Source: Roridomyces roridus (Eukaryota; Basidiomycota; Agaricomycetes; Agaricales; Mycenaceae). Taken from it: 64,000 bases of DNA. A program made the translations under genes and the position numbers. The stretch spans positions 1,054,001 to 1,118,000 of the forward strand of contig JARKIF010000017.1 in the NCBI GenBank assembly GCA_029378245.1, written 5' to 3'. The notes beneath the pieces were generated by a model. The model saw nothing but the letters and a program-made list of their open reading frames with translations, had not been told where the DNA came from and did not search any database. Each line of letters opens with the position of its first letter. Positions within the stretch are counted from its first letter, which is position 1. This document shows, in pieces, positions 12,056 through 21,959 of the stretch.

Positions 12056-12850
12056 CTATATCCGCGGCGGCAATTCCCATGTGCCGTTCCACGCCCACAT
12101 AATGACACTAAAGTTGACCCTCGACTCGAGCTCGCCGGCCTTCATGATGGGGTCCTGCATAATCGGCAGCGTCACCACGAACCACGACAATACCCAAACG
12201 CACCCAAGCGCCGTCTGCGCCTCCTTGCTGAGATTCCTGCGGCAGGCGGCGCCTAGTGATGAACGCACGACGAGCGTCTCCAGCGCAATCCCAACGGGCT
12301 GGATGCCAAAGAAGACGATGGACCCACTCTGCTCGCCGGCAGCCCGGAGGGGAATGAGCTCGCCGAGGTAATGCACGAAACCCGAGAGCAGGAACGCAAC
12401 GACGATTTCGACACAAAGTGCACAGGTCGATCCGTGTTGGAGTCCGAGCATGGTGCCTGAAGCAAATCGGGCGTGTGCAGTAAGGGCCTAAGAATGGCAG
12501 AAATCGTATTTATAAGCACGTGGATGGCGGAATGAATGTGAGGGGACCCACACGTCGAAAGAATTGATGCCAGCCTCGTCTGAGAGGGAGATATTGCAGT
12601 GAGTGCTTCTGAGAGCCACCCATATATATGACACTTGCGACCAGAATTTCCGTAGACTTGCCGTATCTGCAAGGTCTCCAAATACCGGATACCACTCGTC
12701 GGGCCTCGAAAATCCCAATGCGACAGAGAAAATCGCCGCCGCAGCGTGCCCACCAACAAGTGCCGCCGCAGCACCCGCCGCCCATCCAACCGTTCCTACG
12801 ATGCGCCACGCCAACCCCACATGCACGAGTCCCAAACGATCGACCAGCGC
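12056..12850 (-). CDS. Wax-synthase-like (MBOAT_2) acyltransferase, N-terminus missing
   Basis: Exons: about 12850-12639, 12579-12554 and 12456-12056. The joined protein has the family signature: DEWYPVFGDLADTASLRKFW, then RGWHQFFRR, then VVAFLLSGFVHYLGE with the conserved SGxxH histidine, then FFGIQPVGIALE. Membrane helices surround the motif and the end is WNGTWELPPRI. Wax-synthase-like enzymes transfer acyl groups in the ER membrane; fungal ones also act in terpenoid and polyketide tailoring. The first intron uses a GC donor (GCAAGT) and the second a GTGTGG donor. No ATG-initiated N-terminal exon is visible: the frame is open only back to a TGA near 12910, and relatives have more helices before this point. 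It is thus either 5'-truncated or has an unrecognised first exon. Confidence 0.65.
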
Positions 12851-13077
12851 CGGGTTGCACCGTGTATGTAGGTTGACGGTGATAACGCTGCCGCCGACTC
12901 AACACTCAAACACTACCCAAACAAAAGGGCAGTGGGATCGCGTTAGGTAGACGAAGTTGTTGTTGTGCGAGGGTGTCTTCTCAGTGACGGAACACTTTGA
13001 GTCTGACTGAGCGTTGAAACGGGAACTAAGCAGCGAGACGGTATAAAACCAAGCTCAAGCTGAACCAAGTTCGATTC

Positions 13078-13265
13078 GATAGGCCAAAACACAAACTCCA
13101 AATCAACCAACACAACCAATCCGAACACAGGCTAACGTTGCCAACCAACGATCACCAAGTTCAATCCCAAACCAAACCAAATCCAACAAAGTCCAAAGTC
13201 CAACCAAAAACCAATCCAACAAGCACAAGATCACACAAATCACAAGGACAGAGTCCAAGGGCGAG
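13078..13265. repeat. C/A-rich strand-asymmetric tract
   Basis: The plus strand is almost devoid of T and is built of irregular units such as CCAAACCAAATCCAACAAAG and GTCCAACC. It is low complexity, not an exact tandem repeat. Confidence 0.6.
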
Positions 13266-14353
13266 AGGTTTAGACAGTAAATGCCAATGAAATGGAGCTT
13301 CGCACACAGCTAGGCCTACCAATACAGTGGGGTTCCATTCTACATTACTGAGCTTTTATACATGCTGGGTGCAAACAAAGAACAAATAGGAACTATATAA
13401 TCCCAACCAATAGGAACAATCCTTTCCCTAATCTCCCTGTAAAATACTCTCTTGGCGCTGTCAATCACACTGGATTGATCCCATGTTGGCTTTATCACTC
13501 CGATCGCAAGCTGATTGTTCCACAATTGATCCACGTCCTCGGCATTCTCGGAGTCAACCATCCAGATCAGATCTTGGCAGGAGATCCAGAACTGATGGCA
13601 ACTTTGACCCGAAGCTCGGCCCTCTGTGATTCCCACAATATTTGGTTTCGAGGCTGACTTGAAAGTAAACTGGCTGGATTGCGGCACTTGGTTTTCTAGC
13701 ATTCGACAACCTCCCCGAGAAGAACATCCAACTAGTTTCGCTGAAATGTTAGACCGGTTCCAGCCAACCGACGGCCCCTTCCAAACGACGACTTCCAACC
13801 ATGAGAACCCAAAGAATCGGCTTTATCGGATGTTCGGATCAAATGCCCGGTCAAGTCTACACGAAGTTTGACCGAGGTCGAAATCCTATTCCGGCCATTG
13901 TCCGCACTCTGGTCGGCAGCTCTGATAGCTCCAACCCTCTAGGATTGACAATAAGCCTGTTTCGGACTATGGTGTTTGGTATAGGCATCAAAATGCTGAA
14001 TTATGTTGTTTTGGACACCGAAAAGTCCTGCGGCTTATCATCTCCCCCAAACACAGATTTTGAGCCCCTGCTCAATGCTTGTGCCTCCCAATCTTCACAG
14101 AGTTCCGTCCTCCAGTATTGGACTCCAATATTCCTCAGTCCTGGTTCACTCATCTGAACACTCTCTACCCCGATCTTTCCGGGTGCGATCACTAATTCCA
14201 AAGGAACCCGTTGATTCAAGCGGTTTGGTCCGGCTTCTGAGTCGGGCGTGTACTCTTCACCGCGGAACAATGATCGAACCAAGACGGTCCCTGATCATCG
14301 TTCCACTGCATAAATAAAGCCACTTTTTCGACTGTTGCCTTGACTGCTTCCAC
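13266..14353. other. No supported gene
   Basis: A 152-aa minus-strand frame at 13340-13798 has no recognisable domain. No promoter or exon chain was found. Confidence 0.4.
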
Positions 14354-15127
14354 ATGCCTCGTTCTCTTGTTTCGCCACTTGCCGTTCGCTCTATCTCCCC
14401 CATTATCGTGCGCCACTGCACCGATTACTTCAACGACCCGCTTCCCATCGACGGTGACCACGCCGGTGACCCATGCTGGCCCACACTCCACAATTCGAGC
14501 CTCGACAGCGCCTACACGTTCGAAGTCAAATGCATGATGGACGTCGAGTATAGCCCTGCCGGTGATCTGGTCTCTCGGGTGTGTCTTACTATCTTCCCCC
14601 TTTTTGATTATGCTGAGTACCATGTAGACTGACGCCGGATGCAACAATTGCTTCCACAATGCGTGTCCCGGCGGCACCTGGGGTAGTCCCTGCGGCCACT
14701 GCCTTGTCGGGTTCAAGTCCGACTGCTCCTACACTTCTCGTGTTGCGTTTGTAAGTCACCTTCGCAACTTGCGCGATGAGTACATCGCCGTTAGTACGTC
14801 AACTTCTTCTCTCTTGAATTCCCCTTCTAACTCTCTGCAGATGATGGTCGGCGCTCTCTCGATGAGAACCTTCACATCTTCTATGCCAACTGCAAGCTCG
14901 CGTTCGTCGTGTTTGACCAGTCTGCGAACGTGGCCCGTTTCCAGTTCTCCAAGGGTGTCCGCAGCCATATCGAAGCCACGCAGAACCCCTTCCTCGTCAT
15001 GCACATGCATCTCCTCGCTCTCCCAATCGAGGCCCATCATAAGGTCATTGCTGCTCTCGAGGAGCGCTACAACTACCTTACCCGTACTCCTTTCTTCCCT
15101 GCCCGTTTTATTGAGGGTTGGCTTTAG
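14354..15127 (+). CDS. Unknown protein with a CxxC-type cysteine cluster
   Basis: Three exons (14354-14578, 14628-14793, 14841-15127) join in frame with GT-AG introns to give 225 aa. Residues 77-105 or so hold a cysteine cluster of the form CNNCFHNACPGG, then CGHCLVGFKSDCSY (C-x2-C-x4-C-x8-C-x2-C-x7-C), likely a small metal-binding module. The C-terminal 95 residues are helical and aromatic-rich (ANCKLAFVVFDQ, then RTPFFPARFIEGWL at the end). Similar cysteine clusters occur in many unnamed agaric proteins, but I cannot name a family or function. It ends about 345 bp upstream of the Copia LTR. The second exon boundary splits an Asn codon, and all three phases agree, which supports the model. 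Confidence 0.65.
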
Positions 15128-15471
15128 TATACCACTTGTAGTAGTTTATCTTGCCTCAAATACAATCACTGATTGTTATTTTGTCCCCAATCCACCGTTC
15201 AATGTGTATTCATGAAATACAAGTTTGGCAAGTGAATCAAGTCAAGCGGGGCTCGGACCGAAAGTCCGGACAAGCTGGATTTGTCGGACAGCCACACGAC
15301 AACAATCTCGGGTCAGACGGGTCTACTCTTTGCTCCGCTACCACCATGTCTATTCCATGCTGCTCGAGTCAGGCTGTGCCCACGGCACTGCCTACGGTCT
15401 AGCGCTTGAATCCGATACTCAGGGACAGCGGGTTCCTGGCGGTACGATACCACTCCGGCTCCACTCGTTCC

Positions 15472-15746
15472 TGTCAAAAGTTGATTATCATCCGCCCCGG
15501 GCCTTCACACCCGGCTTCTCCACTTCCTTACCCACGTCCACGCCATCGACACGTGTCCCTCAGTCTTTTGTCTCTTACGACGACTGAGGGGTACGTGCCT
15601 TTATCTCTTTCTTATGTGTCTAGCATACTTACGAGTGTCTATGTAGTCTGCGCATTGCCGCGCTATCTAGGTACTTAATATATCAGTCTTTTGTCTCTTA
15701 CGACGACTGAGGGTCTGCGCATTGCCGCGCTATCTAGCTTCTGACA
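15472..15746 (+). repeat. Putative 5' LTR of the Copia element
   Basis: The 275-bp segment begins TGTCA and ends TGACA, the short inverted termini expected of an LTR. Inside are two direct duplications: a 29-30 bp unit CAGTCTTTTGTCTCTTACGA.. (near 15560 and 15685) and a 24-bp unit TCTGCGCATTGCCGCGCTAT.. (near 15649 and 15714). Without a 3' partner the boundary is inferred. Confidence 0.55.
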
Positions 15747-15758
15747 GGTTATGGGCCC
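15747..15758 (+). other. Primer-binding site, half-tRNA iMet type
   Basis: GGTTATGGGCCC lies immediately after the LTR. It is complementary to the anticodon arm of initiator tRNA-Met (GGGCTCATAACC) with one G:U pair. Priming by an internal iMet fragment is known for Drosophila copia and yeast Ty5. Confidence 0.6.
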
Positions 15759-15890
15759 CGGTGCTTTCTAGCTGCCGGACTACCTCTCAAGCACCCTCAG
15801 GCTTTCAAGACTCAAGTGCTCCTCGCAGGACACACTACTCCCTCTCCCCCACATCCTACACACCTACTCGCACTCTTATCGATAACTATC

Positions 15891-18710
15891 ATGGCTTCCC
15901 GTGATAAGGATCAGACGGCGCTCCGCACCGCACGTGACTGGCCTGACTGGGAAATCCAGGTAGAGTCGGAGCTCCGCGAGAAGGGCTTATGGTCTGTTGT
16001 ACAACATGGCCAACCCCCTGCTGCTGCTGCCACTGCCAGTACTGCTAGCACTACTCTCACAGTCCCGCTCCGTGACACCTTCGAGGAGAGGGACAGTCGT
16101 GCCCTTGGTCATATCTGTCTTCGTCTAGCCAAATCCCTCATCCCAAAGTACAAGACCCATACAGCTTCCAAAGCTCTGTGGGATGCTCTCAAGGGGGATT
16201 TTTCCAAAGCAAACAAAACAGAGATAGCTTTCAGCACACTTTTACAGCTGCAGAAGTTGAAACTTCGTTTGGAGGAGGGACAGGACAATGTGACTCTAAT
16301 GGTCATGGACAAGCACCTCGAGCGGTTCAGAAATATGCTCGACCGGCTTGACTCCCTTGGATACTCCTTGGATGCAGACTTGCAGCCTTTACAGCTTCTC
16401 CTCACTCTTCCAGACACTGCGACTTTCAAAGCTCTCAAATCCTCTATCACTGGCTCTGTAGCTGCTGGAGCCAAACTGGCTCTGGATGATGTTGAAACCA
16501 AGCTTCTAGCCCACGCAGATCCCATCGAGGAAAATTCTAGTGATTCAGACACCACCTCTGCTAAAGCCAATGCAGCCTCGGAACGTTACTGTGTGTTCCA
16601 CAAATCAAACACACATAACACAGCCGATTGCCATGCTATCAAGGCAGCAGAGAGGAATCGAAAGGAACAGGGCAAACAGAAGCATGGGAAGAGCAAGGCT
16701 AAAGCCAGGGATGAGCAGGCTAATCCAGCAAATGATGGGGAATCGGATTCAGACAATGAAGCAAACGTAGCTTATGTTTCCTCTGCTCTATACAAGAAGA
16801 TTTCTGCTTATGTTGCGCGTGACTCAAATGGCCATCTTCAGGTCAAGGACTCTACTGGCCGCCGTTATGTTCTCATTGACTCTGGTGCTTCCTGCACAAT
16901 GACTGGGAATGTGAAATACTTCGACATGTCCTCTCTACGCCGTCTTGATCCTCCAAGAAATGTACGCCTTGGTGATAATTCTTCATGCGAAGCTATTGCA
17001 ACAGGTACCATGCGTCTATCCTGCAAAACCAAACGTGGAATGGTTGAACTTTCAATTGAAAATGCACTTTTGGTCCCAGCATTCACAGTTACTCTGATTT
17101 CAGTCCACCAACTGGCTGCAAAGAAACTTGGCTCTCATTTTGTAGGAAACCACTGCACTGTTGAGCATGATGAGACCAAGGACATTGCCCTGGAAGCCAC
17201 ACATAAGCATGGTCTCTACCGTGTACAGTGTGAGCCCCTCGGAACTGACTCAAGGGCGCTGCATGCCATAGACATCAATGACTTGCATAGGAGATTAGGG
17301 CATACAAATTTCGAGAGCCTTCGTCATATGTTCCGAAGTCGTCAGCTACCAGGAATCACTTCACTCACAGGGGTCCCAGAATTTTGCGAACCTTGTGCTT
17401 TGGGGAAAATGAAGAAATTGCCTTTTGAGCGTAGCAGAACTGTTGCACGTGGACCTCTAGATATTATTTCAACAGATGTCGGAGGACCTGTCAGTCCCCA
17501 AAGTGTGAACGGCTATCACTATTGGATTGTGATTGTGGACCATGCTACATCATTGCCCTGGGTTCTCTTTGCTCGCAAGAAGTCCCAAGTTTATAAAAAA
17601 CTCAAGGAGTGGCGTCACTTTGTAGAGCGGCATTTTCAAACACACATAGGACACTGGGAATTCTGTGCTGGATGGAACCGTTTCACTAGAACTGATGGTG
17701 GGGGCGAATTTACATCGAAAGAAATGGAGGATGATTTTCGTCAACGTGGTATCATACATGAAACCACTGCCCCATACACAGAAGAGCAGAACGGCATGGC
17801 TGAGCGAATGAATCAAACTCTTGTTACTCGCTCTATTACCAATCTAGCTGCTTCCCATCTCCCACGAAAATATTGGGACCTTGCAATGTCTCATGCTGTC
17901 TACACTGTTGCTCGTTCTCCTGCCAGTGCACAGAATGGGAAAACTCCCTATGAAAGTGCCTATGATCGTCCTGTGAATATCAATCACATGCATCCATTTG
18001 GTTGCCCAGCCTATCCTCTTGTCCCAAAGAAGAAACGCAAAGGCAAATTTGCAAATCATGCCAAGTGTACCATCTTCATTGCATATCATGAAGGAAAAGC
18101 CGCATATGATCTCTTGGATCTTGACAGCGGAAAAATTATCACTGCTAGACATGTCAAATTCAATGAGAGCTCACCTGCTCCTCAGGAAGTTCAAGATCCC
18201 TCTGAACCACGCCTGCAGCATACAGCAGATTTCGAGACCTTTGCCCAGGGTCTCAAACAAAGTAACACCCCTTACTTTGACACTGATGATTCTGATGAAA
18301 TTGTCGAAATTCCTGTAGCTCCAGGAAATATGCAATCATCAATCTCAGTGGGGGTACCTCAGACTTCTTCCCCAGTGGGGGCTTCAGATTCTCAGTCCGT
18401 GAAACAGGAATCAATCTCTGCATCATCCGGGCCACCATTGCGCCGAGTTGGTGGTGTACGACTTGATCCTCCACGCTCAGAAGCTCATCCTAGACCACAA
18501 CCTTCTCTGCCAGATGTCCCTCAGTTACTTCCCAGACGTACAAGTCGAGAGCGCACTGCGGCTACTCACCCAAATGCCGTCTATGAGCAAGCAGCTGCAA
18601 AGCCACAGCAACTTCGGTCCAAACCAGCATCCGGGTGCGAGGCAGGAGCCGCGTACACCCGTCATCTCACAGCCTGGACGTATTCGACAAATGAGATGAT
18701 GGATTGGTGA
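15891..18710 (+). CDS. Copia Gag-protease-integrase polyprotein (939 aa)
   Basis: The chosen start MASRDKDQTALRTARDWPDW begins the gag domain; the frame also extends 75 nt upstream. Order of domains: Gag (about 1-225), a variant zinc knuckle CVFHKSNTHNTADCHAIK (about 240), acidic linker, aspartic protease with LIDSGASCTM (about 325), a pre-integrase zinc module (LHRRLGH.. CEPCALGKMKKLPF, about 465-525), and the integrase core with DDE residues in STDVGGP, RTDGGGEF and the E of YTEEQNGMAERMN (about 530-665). An integrase tail and a Ser/Pro-rich linker follow, ending at NEMMDW. The reverse transcriptase and RNase H that normally follow are absent. No frameshift or stop is seen in 2.8 kb. Confidence 0.9.
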   Translation: MASRDKDQTALRTARDWPDWEIQVESELREKGLWSVVQHGQPPAAAATASTASTTLTVPLRDTFEERDSRALGHICLRLAKSLIPKYKTHTASKALWDALKGDFSKANKTEIAFSTLLQLQKLKLRLEEGQDNVTLMVMDKHLERFRNMLDRLDSLGYSLDADLQPLQLLLTLPDTATFKALKSSITGSVAAGAKLALDDVETKLLAHADPIEENSSDSDTTSAKANAASERYCVFHKSNTHNTADCHAIKAAERNRKEQGKQKHGKSKAKARDEQANPANDGESDSDNEANVAYVSSALYKKISAYVARDSNGHLQVKDSTGRRYVLIDSGASCTMTGNVKYFDMSSLRRLDPPRNVRLGDNSSCEAIATGTMRLSCKTKRGMVELSIENALLVPAFTVTLISVHQLAAKKLGSHFVGNHCTVEHDETKDIALEATHKHGLYRVQCEPLGTDSRALHAIDINDLHRRLGHTNFESLRHMFRSRQLPGITSLTGVPEFCEPCALGKMKKLPFERSRTVARGPLDIISTDVGGPVSPQSVNGYHYWIVIVDHATSLPWVLFARKKSQVYKKLKEWRHFVERHFQTHIGHWEFCAGWNRFTRTDGGGEFTSKEMEDDFRQRGIIHETTAPYTEEQNGMAERMNQTLVTRSITNLAASHLPRKYWDLAMSHAVYTVARSPASAQNGKTPYESAYDRPVNINHMHPFGCPAYPLVPKKKRKGKFANHAKCTIFIAYHEGKAAYDLLDLDSGKIITARHVKFNESSPAPQEVQDPSEPRLQHTADFETFAQGLKQSNTPYFDTDDSDEIVEIPVAPGNMQSSISVGVPQTSSPVGASDSQSVKQESISASSGPPLRRVGGVRLDPPRSEAHPRPQPSLPDVPQLLPRRTSRERTAATHPNAVYEQAAAKPQQLRSKPASGCEAGAAYTRHLTAWTYSTNEMMDW

Positions 18711-19071
18711 AAAGTTGAGGCAGAACCGAGCAACATATTTGAGTGCGAGGACCAGCGAGATTAGGGGTTTCGAGCTCATGGACGAGGTTTTCGGCTCGAA
18801 ACAACCTGGTTCGATTCCAGATCAGCTCATGGTTGACGGCATTCTACATATTTTTTGCACGATGTGTGGCTGAAGGAATTTCTTCCCCTCGGTTGCTTGT
18901 AGCTGGCGATGCGGCCATCATAGATGTCCATGATCCAGATCATTGAACCTCTCTGGTGCACCGCTTCGCGGACCGAGCCAGTAGTGCGATCATTATTCAT
19001 TGATGCGCCCGGCGCTGATCGGCGCGGCTGGCGTTTACGGAGGCTACATACTGGTACTGGCTCCAAGGAAT

Positions 19072-19079
19072 TATAAAAG
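19072..19079 (+). promoter_or_regulatory. TATA box of the Cys/Trp-rich small gene
   Basis: TATAAAAG lies 70 bp upstream of the ATG at 19142, with a C/T-rich leader between. Confidence 0.7.
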
Positions 19080-19141
19080 GCGGTGCGGCATCGCGCGCCC
19101 TGACCCGAGTCCCCGTTCACCTTTCCACTTCTCACCCCACC

Positions 19142-19578
19142 ATGTCCGACTTCGCCGGCATCTGCGAATGCCTTCTCATGTGCTGCAGCAGCAACCCCAC
19201 TCTGTGTTTCTTATGCTGCGATGGCCGTACTATTGGGAAGGACGAAGAGTACGAGAGAGATGATTCGGATGTCAGGGATCCAGAGAGCCGGGAATCGGAG
19301 GGCATCGAATCTGCAACCGGATCGTGGTGGTGTTGGTGGTGTCCATGTGCGTTCAAACGTGATGCAGTGATGAACCACGCTAATAACCCGTAGGCAACAC
19401 TGACGATGTGGAGGAGCACCAGACCAGGGCGATGAAGCCGATGGAAAATGGAACTACGCTCGAGCCTGAACGCATAGAGATGATCTCGACCGCCGCCACC
19501 AGTGGCCATAGTCAACCGTTCATATCATATGAGGAGCGCGGCGAAGTTGGGAGATTACACGAGTATGTAGCCCACTGA
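19142..19578 (+). CDS. Small Cys-rich N-terminal / Trp-cluster protein (129 aa)
   Basis: Two exons, 19142-19346 and 19394-19578, joined by a GTGCGT..CCGTAG intron. The N-terminal 26 residues have seven cysteines (ICECLLMCCSSNPTLCFLCC), an acidic linker follows (DEEYERDDSDVRDPE), then a Trp/Cys cluster (WWCWWCPC, about 61-69) right at the intron. The second exon encodes a polar tail ending GRLHEYVAH. The hydrophobic Cys-rich start resembles palmitoylated membrane anchors, but it could bind metal; neither is shown. It shares architecture and intron position with the gene at 54012-54341. A canonical TATA box is present. No known family is recognised. Confidence 0.65.
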
Positions 19579-20573
19579 TGAGACAGCCACATCTAAGCAC
19601 ACAGCTCCGCCGACCCGGCCCGAGAAAGGCGCGGTTCGATTCCATCCGCGGTGCCATGGGAGTTCTATCATTTTTTTCGTACGTCGTGCTCATTTGGCGG
19701 ACTTTGGAGGAAGGTTTCTGTGTGAATCCCCAACCATGACATAGTCACATTCAGTCTTCCACAAACCGCGGTCCTTTCGTCTGGTTCGATTCCAGGCCTG
19801 GACTTGTAGGGGAGAGCGCCCAAGAATTTTTGTGCGAATGATTCACGACTGGCCGAGTTGGACGCTAGTACCTTTTTCATCCAGATCCGTATTCCCTTTT
19901 CTCGAGAGATGATACCTACAGATCCCTGATAAGCCGGGCGCCGATTCTGTGAAGCGTATCAGATCTCGACCAACTGCTCAATCAATGTTCAAGTGCAATC
20001 GTGCTGCGGAAGCCCTCCTCTTGTTCGACTCCCAGTACTTGCTCTCCTTTTCCTGCAGTCCTTGTATCCAGTACAAAGACAGACACCAATGGATTTCACA
20101 ACACCCAGTCGCTGCTGCGTAATGGGCCCATCTATGGTTCGACTCCACGGGAGTCCACGCTGGGTCCTGTCGCGCAGTTGTATAAGCATTTTTTGTGGAC
20201 TTGGTCTACAAGTAGTTTCACAGATGAGCGGGTAAGTACTCTTACTAATGCTCCGCACACAAGATGGAGCACAAAGACTCACCACGCACCTTTGGCCGGC
20301 GCTGCCGTTGGTTCGATTCCAAGACAGCCTTCGTTCGAGTCCACTTGAAAGCCTTTTTACCCTCTTACTTGCTGTCTGCCTAAGTCTCTCGTGACTGTAT
20401 TGAAAACCCAATCTGGATCAAGTGCAAATTCCTCGACCCTGAATCACGTGATCCACCTGGACATCAGTCATCACATCACCGCAAGCAGAGGCAAATAGCC
20501 GCATCAAATTCTTGGCGCCGTGCCATGATTTTCTTTCTTCCTCCTCTGACTCTCTATGCGCTGGAACTCTAGC

Positions 20574-21720
20574 ATGGCTGAAAAGCGTTCCCAAAGGGGT
20601 CTTGCCCTTGCCATGATACCGCCCGCTCTGTGGCCTGGTCGAGGCAGGCTCCTCGGTCTCATCCTCTCTATCACCGTCCTCGTCATCACTCATGACTCGT
20701 CTTCGTACTCAATGCCACCGGCTCTGGAGGCGACGACCGCGGGCTGGATACAACTACTGCTTTGGCAAGGATGGACCGCCGACATACGCCAAGCCGCGAA
20801 AGTGGGAGGCGGCTCTCCCGCAGCATAATTTGACCCTTGCTTTTCCCGAGGGCAAGTACGGGCGCCATGTCCGTTTCTCCAATCAGCTTCGGTGGTTGGG
20901 GTGGAATAATGTCTTCAACGACATGTGCGTCTGCTATATCCGTTTTCTTCTCATTCAAGCCGCCCTGACGAACGAGATAGCCTTAGCATACATATACGAC
21001 CGCGCTTACGTCTTCCAGGACTACTACATACTGGGCGCAGGAGCACTACCAGTGGCCTCCATCTACATACGTATCCTACGAATCACGCACCCCACTCCCT
21101 GCCATCATATCTGGTCCCGGATACATCCCCACGCAGCATCTCCGACGACTGGTGGGACGTGGTATGCGGCAATGTCCGCTAGCCTCCCACCTCCCGCCGA
21201 CTCATCAACGCACGCCAAGTCAAGAAGCAGATCCCCGACGACGCCTCGGCACTTGCTGTGCTCGAGGCAGCAAATCCTACACGATGCCACAGAGAGCTGT
21301 CTCGAGAGGATCACCGCTAACTGGCAAGGCGAGAACTATGGGTTGCCGCAGGTGTTTGATCTGTTGGTTTGGAGCAGTCCGCGGGTGTTGTCGTTGTGGT
21401 ATACCTGCCTTCTCTGCGTCGCCCATCTCCCGTCTCTTGGGCTCGTCGCCTATGGTCCGAGAAGCTGTTGAGCGCAATAGCGTACTCTTCGCTTCATATC
21501 GCAGTGGGTTTTACGGCTGGGTGCAATTCCAACACCTTCCCGATCGGTTCGACGCGGAGACGGTCGGGGAGAAGGTGTTTGGGCGGTGATTTTCTGATGT
21601 GGAGCGTGTGGACAAAGGATGAGGAGCAGACGGATGTGGCGATGGCGGTGGATATGGAGATTCCGAGGAAGGCGGAGCTGTTTATTGGTAATGGGGGTGA
21701 GTCGATTGTGTTTTGGATTT
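20574..21720 (+). pseudogene. Decayed fungal O-fucosyltransferase-like / type II membrane glycosyltransferase gene
   Basis: A start at about 20574 (MAEKRSQRGLALAMIPPALW) leads to a signal anchor (LLGLILSITVLVI). After a frame change come FPEGKYGRHVRFSNQLRWLG and WNNVFND, then DRAYVFQDYY, then SRTPLPAIISGP, PRSISDDWWDVVC, ENYGLPQVFDLLVWSS and MAVDMEIPRKAELFIGNG. These pieces occur in the right order for an agaric family of O-fucosyltransferase-like proteins but lie in three frames, with a TAG at about 21180 and a TAA at about 21316. A single intron cannot restore the frame. I call it a pseudogene. Confidence 0.6.
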
Positions 21721-21959
21721 GGTTTGCAACTGACGTTGTTTACAGTGGTCTTCGTTCGCGAGCAATTTGTATACCAGCGGTTACTCGACAATGGCGATCC
21801 TGTAACGATTAGGGTCACGGAGCTAGACCTTTTCCGCTATCATTCCTTCAGATTCAGAGTCGCCCCTGCGTCATCCAAGGCAGGATTGAAAACGACTCGA
21901 ATGTCTGGCATCCTCCTGGAATCCCTCTTGATTTGACTCTTTTTCTTTACTCTCTCAGA

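Larger units (their letters stand above)
15472..18710 (+). mobile_element. Ty1/Copia LTR retrotransposon, 3'-truncated (no RT, RNase H or 3' LTR)
   Basis: A putative 5' LTR runs from TGTCA (15472) to TGACA (15746), followed directly by a half-tRNA-iMet-type primer site and one long gag-protease-integrase frame. Sequence recognisable as Copia ends near 18700, before the reverse transcriptase. No second LTR copy is found downstream. The element is therefore dead for autonomous transposition although its frame is undamaged. Confidence 0.85.
18800..20360 (+). repeat. Array of tRNA T-arm (B-box)-like motifs each followed by a T-run
   Basis: GGTTCGATTCC or a close variant occurs at 18808, 19633, 19783, 20022 (TGTTCGACTCCC), 20136 and 20310. 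T-runs follow at 18851 (T6), 19671 (T7), 19827 (T5), 20047 (T4), 20189 (T6) and 20354 (T5), usually 28-43 nt downstream. Several motifs sit in a small hairpin, for example CTGG-TTCGATT-CCAG at 19783. A TGGCCGAGTTGG A-box-like word is at 19849. Sequences between units are unrelated. I infer decayed tRNA-derived SINEs or tRNA pseudogenes. Confidence 0.5.

Noticed and set aside
12253..12789. Open minus-strand frame of 178 codons
   Set aside because: It is an alternate frame over the wax-synthase-like gene; the family motifs are in the spliced frame.
18711..19000. Search for a 3' LTR of the Copia element
   Set aside because: No copy of the 15472-15746 sequence, including its distinctive 24- and 30-bp units, occurs downstream.
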